Shown in pieces: positions 34,581 through 40,400 of a DNA stretch of 40,400 nt. Both the position numbers and the translations under genes were made by a program. Each line of letters begins with the position of its first letter. Position 1 is the first letter of the stretch. The DNA comes from Candidatus Humimonas hydrogenitrophica. Its GTDB lineage: Bacteria > Gemmatimonadota > Gemmatimonadetes > Palauibacterales > Palauibacteraceae. Below the pieces are notes generated by a model that made no database searches, was not told the origin of the DNA, and was given only the letters and a program-made list of their open reading frames with translations. The stretch is taken from assembly GCA_947581615.1 (NCBI GenBank), contig CANPVD010000052.1:1-40400 (forward strand), in the 5' to 3' direction.

Positions 34581-35237
34581 CTATCGGCTTCGGCCGCCGA
34601 ACCGGTTCCACGGAAGGCGCCAGGCCGACTCACGGGCGCCGGTCCGTTCGCCGCCGGGGGCGGTGTCCAGGCCGCCGGGGGCCGCGCTCCGGGGCGCGTC
34701 GGGAACGGTACGGGTGACGACCGGCGGCGGTGGCGGCGCCAGCAGGCTGCGCCCGGTCGGGTCGGCGAAACCCCGCAGGCGGGCCTCGTCTCGCGTCAGG
34801 GCGACGAAGCGCTCGTCCGTGGCCCCCTCCCGCAGCGCCCGGCTGAGCTCCGACAGGTAGCCCGCGTGCCGCGCCCGCAGCCACACGGCGATGCGGGCCA
34901 GCTCGGATTCCACGTCGTCCGGCAGGCCCGGGTCGTCCGGGCGGGGCCGGTCCCGGGTGTGGAGGCGTCCGTCGGGGCGGAGGTAGGCCCGCGGTACCGC
35001 CCAGCGCGGGTCGCCGCGGCCCAGCAAGCTGGACGCCTCGTCCAGGTAGGCGACCGCCAGGAGTCGGGCCAGGGGCTCGAGTCCCCCGTGCGAGCGGCCC
35101 GCCATCAGGAGCCAGTGGTAGCTGTGCCGCGAGGCGTGCTTGGCGATGAGCGCCACGGTCCGCGGCGTGGGCGGGTTGAGCCGCATGAGGACGAGCTCGA
35201 ACCGGCGCCCCGCACCCGAGGTGCGCGGGGCGCTCAT
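34581..35237 (-). CDS. Unknown soluble protein (218 aa)
   Basis: The ATG at 35235-35237 has GGGAGGG seven bases upstream. I recognise no family. Residues about 10-140 are mostly helical (LNPPTPRTVALIAKHASRHS, LEPLARLLAVAYLDEASSLL, DVESELARIAVWLRARHAGY), and the tail from about 160 is Pro/Ala/Arg-rich and low in complexity (LLAPPPPPVVTRT). There is no signal peptide, so it is probably cytoplasmic. It lies 64 bp downstream of the secreted amidohydrolase on the same strand and may be transcribed with it, but nothing in the sequence links their roles. Its codon and base composition match its neighbours. Confidence 0.7.
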   Translation of the reverse strand: MSAPRTSGAGRRFELVLMRLNPPTPRTVALIAKHASRHSYHWLLMAGRSHGGLEPLARLLAVAYLDEASSLLGRGDPRWAVPRAYLRPDGRLHTRDRPRPDDPGLPDDVESELARIAVWLRARHAGYLSELSRALREGATDERFVALTRDEARLRGFADPTGRSLLAPPPPPVVTRTVPDAPRSAAPGGLDTAPGGERTGARESAWRLPWNRFGGRSR

Positions 35238-35301
35238 GCCGTCCCTCCCGTCCCTCGTCTCGACCGCACCGCACCGCCTCCCCACGTCCGTCGACCGTCC
35301 G

Positions 35302-37098
35302 CTAACGACTCCCGTCCGTCCGTCGATACACCACCCGGCCGCCGACGATCGTGAGGTCGACGTTCGCGGTCGGGATCGAGTCCGCCGGTATCGTCATGAT
35401 GTCCTTCGAGAGCACGACCACGTCGCCCAGCTTGCCGGGCGTGAGGGATCCCACGTCGTGCTCCTCGAACAGCGCGTAGGCCGCGTTGATCGTGTAGGAG
35501 CGGAGCGCCTCCTCCCGGGTCATCTTCTCTTCGGGAAAGAAGAGCTCTCCGTCCGCCAGCCTGCGCGTGACCGCGCAGTAGAAGTTGGGGATCGGATCCA
35601 GCCGCTCGACGGGGGCGTCCGTGCCGTTGGCGATGATGGCGCCCGCGTCCATGAGCTTCCGCCACGCGTAGGCGCCCGCCTTCGCTCGCTCCTTGCCCAG
35701 CCGCGCCACCACGTAGGGGCCGTCGGAGCAGGCGTGCAGCGTCTGCATGGAGGCGATCACGCGCATGTGGCCGAAGCGGGGGATGTCGGCGGGGTCCAGG
35801 TGCTGGGCGTGCTCGATCCTCCAGCGGAGGTCCTTGGCGTCCGGGTGCTCCCGGAAGATCCGCTGGAAGGTGTCCAGCACCTCGCGGTTGGCCCGGTCCC
35901 CGATGGCGTGCACGGTGACCTGGAAGCCGTTGCTGAGCGCGACTTCGGCCTCGGCCCGGATCTGATCGATGGGGGTCACGTTGAGACCCGACGTCGACGG
36001 GAGGTCCGCGTACGGCTTCAGGAACCAGGCGCTATGCGTGCCGAGCGCTCCGTCGGAGAGAATCTCGCCGACGGCGCGCACGGTGAGGTGGTCGTGGCCG
36101 TAGCCCACCAGCCAGTGGCCGGGCAGGTGGAGGGCCAGACTATCCGGAGACATGGACTCGACCTCCACGTACAGCCGGATCGGCACCTTCCCCCCGGCCA
36201 CCTGCTCCTTCAGGAAATCGATGGTCGCGAAGGACTCGCCCTGGTCGTCGAAGCCGGTGACGCCGGTGGAGACCGCGTCATGGGAGGCCAGGCGCACCGT
36301 CTCGGCCATGTCCGCCCGGACCTGCTCGGGCGTGCGGCGGTCCAGGTAGCTCTGGTAGACGCGCCGCACCAGGCCCTGCGCGTTGTCGCGCAGCATGCCG
36401 ATGGCGTGGCCCTCCGCGTCGCGGACGATCTCGCCTCCCTTCGGGTTCGGCGTCGCGTCCGTGATGCCGGCCAGCTCCAGCGCCTTCCCGTTCAGGAAGG
36501 CGGCGTGTCCGCTGGCGTGCTCGAGCAGCACCGGGTTGTCGGGTGAGACGGCATCGAGGCTGGCGTGGAGGGGAAGGCCCTCGACGGCGGGATGCGGGGG
36601 ATGCTCCCACTTGGCCTGGTGCCATCCCTGGCCGAGGATCCACTCGCCGGGCTTCGCCTCCTTCGCCGCCTCGGCCACCTTGCGTACGATGTCGCTCCAG
36701 GTGGGCGCCCCCATGAGATCGAGCTGCTTGAGCGACTCCCCGAGCCCCATGAAGTGCGCGTGAGCGTCGATGAAGCCGGGAATGGCCAGGCGCCCGCGGA
36801 GGTCGACGACCTTCGTGTCCGGGCCGACGTAGCGCGCGATGGCCGCGTCGCTCCCCACCGCCACGATGCGGCGGTTCCGGATGGCCAGGGCCTCGGCCCG
36901 GGGCTGTGCCGAATCGACGGTCACGACCTTCCCGTGCTCGAGCACGAGGTCGGCCGGGCCCCGCTCCCAGTACCAGTCGCCGTGGGCGGTCCGGATGGCC
37001 GGGGGCGGTCCCTGCTGGGCGCGCAGGCTGGAGACGAGGATGGTGACGGCGAACACGGCGAGCGTGACCGCCGTGAGTCGGTGGCTGCGCGGCATCAT
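35302..37098 (-). CDS. Secreted amidohydrolase, YtcJ-like
   Basis: A 598-aa metal-dependent hydrolase. The ATG at 37096-37098 follows AAGGAG by eight bases, and residues 1-29 are a signal peptide (MMPRSHRLTAVTLAVFAVTI then LVSSLRAQQ), so the enzyme is exported. The N-terminal urease-like beta-sandwich (ADLVLEHGKVVTVD) and the metal site HAHF at residues 113-116 are followed by HAIGDRANREVLDTF, RIEHAQHLDPADI and NGTDAPVERLDPI, the usual order of the YtcJ/AepA-type Amidohydro_3 family. The closing LSKDIMTIPADSI...VDLTIVGGRVVYR completes the sandwich. These enzymes act on N-acylated or cyclic amide compounds; the exact substrate is unknown. Many Gemmatimonadota and Acidobacteriota encode several exported copies. 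Confidence 0.93.
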   Translation of the reverse strand: MMPRSHRLTAVTLAVFAVTILVSSLRAQQGPPPAIRTAHGDWYWERGPADLVLEHGKVVTVDSAQPRAEALAIRNRRIVAVGSDAAIARYVGPDTKVVDLRGRLAIPGFIDAHAHFMGLGESLKQLDLMGAPTWSDIVRKVAEAAKEAKPGEWILGQGWHQAKWEHPPHPAVEGLPLHASLDAVSPDNPVLLEHASGHAAFLNGKALELAGITDATPNPKGGEIVRDAEGHAIGMLRDNAQGLVRRVYQSYLDRRTPEQVRADMAETVRLASHDAVSTGVTGFDDQGESFATIDFLKEQVAGGKVPIRLYVEVESMSPDSLALHLPGHWLVGYGHDHLTVRAVGEILSDGALGTHSAWFLKPYADLPSTSGLNVTPIDQIRAEAEVALSNGFQVTVHAIGDRANREVLDTFQRIFREHPDAKDLRWRIEHAQHLDPADIPRFGHMRVIASMQTLHACSDGPYVVARLGKERAKAGAYAWRKLMDAGAIIANGTDAPVERLDPIPNFYCAVTRRLADGELFFPEEKMTREEALRSYTINAAYALFEEHDVGSLTPGKLGDVVVLSKDIMTIPADSIPTANVDLTIVGGRVVYRRTDGSR

Positions 37099-37181
37099 CG
37101 TGCGATCTCCTTGCTGCGGCGAATCGTCAGGATCGGCCGGGGCCGGTCGGTGGCCGCCGACCGTCCCGGCGCCCGGACCCC

Positions 37182-38572
<1,391 letters not shown>

Positions 38573-38576
<4 letters not shown>

Positions 38577-40165
38577 GCGTCGCCTCCGATCACCGTGCGG
38601 CTCTGCTCGCGCATGAACTGGGCGACGTAGTAAGGCCCGCAGCCCCCCTTGCCGGTCGAGCCGGAGCCTTTCCAGCCGCAGAACGGCTGGGCGCCCGGCC
38701 AGGCGCCCGTGGTCGCCCCCGTACGCTTGTTGGCGTAGCACACGCCCGCCTCGATCTCGTCGAAGAAGCGCTCGATCTCTTCGTCACTGCCGGTGAAGAT
38801 GCCGCTGGTGAGGCCGTAGGGCGCCCGGTTCGTCTCGCGGATCGCCTCCTCGAGCCCGGAGACCTCGCCCACCGCCAGGAAGGGGACGAACAGCTCCTCG
38901 GTGAACAGGGCGCTGGACAGGGGCAGGGTGGCCACGGTCGGGGCCACGTAAAGCCCCTTCCCGAGGGCCTCCCCGGTGAGCCGCGCGCCGCCCGTGAGGA
39001 CCTCTCCCTCCTCGCGGGCGCGGGATACGGCGCGCTCGTAGCGCTCCACCGAGGAGGGCTCGATGAGCGGGCCGAAGTTCACGTCTCGCTCGGTGGGATC
39101 CCCGATCACGACCTCGGCGGTCTTTTCGAGCAGGAGCCGGACGAACTCGGTGGCCACGTCACGGTGCACGTACACGCGGGAGGTGGCGCTGCACTTCTGG
39201 TTCTGGAGGCCCCAGGCTCCGCGCGCCACACCCTCGGCCGCGGCCTCGAGGTCGGCGGTGTCCATGACGAGGGCGGCGTTCTTGCCGCCCAGCTCCATGA
39301 GGCAGGGCTTGATCCACTCGCGGCTGAGGCCATGGTGGATCTTCATCCCGACCTCGCGCGAGCCGGTGAACACGACGCCGTCCACGCCGGGGTGCCGCCA
39401 TAGCGGCTCGCCGGCCTCTTCGCCGCGCCCGGAAACATACGAGAAGGCGTCGGCGGGGACGCCCGCCTCCATGTAGATGTCGTACAGCCGGAGTCCCGTC
39501 CACGGCGTCTGCTCGGCCGGCTTGTAGATCACCGTGTTGCCGGTGGCCAGGGCGGCCGCGGACATGCCGGTCGACAGGGCCATGGGGAAGTTGAACGGCG
39601 AGATGCAGGCGAACACGCCGTACGGGCGCAGCACGTCGATGTTGCGCTCGTGGGGCGTCACCCGGGCCATCTCCCGGACGAAGCCGTCCGCCTCTTCCAC
39701 CTGGGAGCAGTAGTAGTCGACGAGGTCGGCGGCCTCTTCCGCGTCCCCCATGGACTCGAGGCGGCTCTTGCCGACCTCGAGGCTCATGGTCGCCGCCAGG
39801 AGGTACTTGCGCTCGCGGATGAGCGCCGCGGCCGCGCGCAGGATCTCGAGGCGGTCGCGCCACGGAAGGCGCGCCCACTCCGCCCGTCCGCGCCGCGCCG
39901 CGGTCACCGCCTCGAAGACTTCGTCCTGGCCGGCGGCGGCGAAGCGCCCGAGCTCGAACGAGGTGTCGATCGGCGTCACGTCCACGATCGGATCGTGCGA
40001 GCCCGGCACCTCACGTCCGCCGATGTACAGGGGATGCTCCTGTCCGGAGGCGCCGCGCACGGTCTCCAGGGCCTGGTCGAACCGGGCGTGGAACGCCTCC
40101 ATGTCGACGTTCGCGCTCGTGTACGTCACCTTCTCGCTTCCGCCGTCGCCTGGGTTCGGCGCCAT
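38573..40165 (-). CDS. NAD(P)-dependent semialdehyde dehydrogenase (RocA/PruA-like)
   Basis: A 530-aa aldehyde dehydrogenase. The ATG at 40163-40165 has GGGAGGAGG six bases upstream. The cofactor region reads GVFACISPFNFPMALSTGMS then NTVIYKPAEQTPWTG. The catalytic pair is E291 in LMELGGKNA and C325 in QNQKCSATSR, 34 residues apart as in the superfamily. The C-terminal PFCGWKGSGSTGKGGCGPYY and the overall length resemble L-glutamate-gamma-semialdehyde (P5C) dehydrogenases of the RocA/PutA type. It would oxidise the semialdehyde made by the coupled aminotransferase to the acid (for example glutamate from ornithine). Whether the real substrate is P5C, succinate semialdehyde or another omega-aldehyde is not decided by the motifs. 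Confidence 0.93.
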
Positions 40166-40241
40166 GAACCGTCCTCCCTCCCGAAGAGCCCTGAATGCTG
40201 GCGACTCGCCCACCCGGGGGGTGCGAGCCGCGAAGGGCGAG

Positions 40242-40247
40242 AGTATA
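40242..40247 (-). promoter_or_regulatory. Candidate -10 box of the dehydrogenase-aminotransferase operon
   Basis: On the minus strand TATACT lies 77 bases before the dehydrogenase start and matches TATAAT at five of six positions in an otherwise GC-rich leader. No good -35 hexamer sits 16-18 bases upstream (TTGGTA is only 13 away), so an activator-dependent promoter is possible. The rest of 40166-40400 holds no gene I can support. Confidence 0.3.
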
Positions 40248-40400
40248 GTGGCGCACGGTATACCAAGGCCAGACGCGGGAGAGATCCGTCTCCCCTCGCC
40301 GGGCCGAGGCCCCTGGTGTGGGCCGGCCGCGCCCCGGCGCGGCGGCGATCGAGAGCGCGGCGCACGCACGGCGGAAGGCCGGCGAGCGCGCGCACAGTGT

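Overview
The window is about 70% G+C, gene-dense and Gram-negative in character. It encodes lipoproteins with clear lipoboxes, a predicted outer-membrane beta-barrel, a Tat-exported molybdoenzyme subunit, and many secretory signal peptides ending in '-AQ'. The mix of a VPS10/BNR-repeat exoprotein, a DUF5117/DUF4953-type zinc protease, a Big2-domain lipoprotein peptidase and a YtcJ-like secreted amidohydrolase resembles Gemmatimonadota or a close soil lineage. That assignment is inference from family content; there is no rRNA or tRNA marker here.

Layout. 1-2379 (-): secreted VPS10-like beta-propeller protein, cut by the window edge. 2666-4183 (+): HerA-like ATPase, convergent with a remnant of an APC amino-acid permease. 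5063-15500 (+): three translationally coupled genes for very large exported proteins: a barrel protein with a TANFOR-like N-terminus, a 1923-aa protein with a paralogous N-terminus plus transthyretin-like domains, and a protein built of fibronectin-III-like repeats. This is the most unusual part of the window. 15607-17076 (+): MATE exporter. 17149-18252 (-): SIS-domain sugar-phosphate protein. 18346-19769 (+): a 30-codon signal-peptide-only ORF and a CPA1 Na+/H+ antiporter. 20002-22602 (+): lipoprotein with Big2, IPT and zinc-peptidase domains. 22674-23374: decayed alpha/beta-hydrolase. 23460-25948 (+): ThDP-dependent enzyme plus cyclase-family hydrolase, a likely catabolic pair. 26003-28564 (-): zinc-protease lipoprotein. 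28884-29372 (-): DUF2203 protein, divergent from a KirBac-type K+ channel (29550-30524, +). 30702-31262 (+): unknown four-helix membrane protein. 31356-34075 (+): two-subunit molybdenum hydroxylase of the isoquinoline 1-oxidoreductase/aldehyde dehydrogenase type. 34109-34499 (+): small membrane protein and a deleted DinB pseudogene. 34581-37098 (-): unknown protein and secreted amidohydrolase. 37182-40165 (-): aldehyde dehydrogenase coupled to a class III aminotransferase, fitting ornithine/GABA-type amino-acid catabolism.

Two themes stand out. First, the coupled export operon combines modules best known from Bacteroidota (TANFOR-like domain, a recurrent outer-membrane barrel family, FnIII arrays) and may be an uncharacterised surface apparatus. 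Second, at least three genes (APC permease, alpha/beta-hydrolase, DinB) and perhaps a fourth (the signal-peptide-only ORF) keep recognisable ends but lack their core, so short deletions appear to be a frequent form of decay here. No CRISPR array, insertion sequence, tRNA or rRNA was seen.
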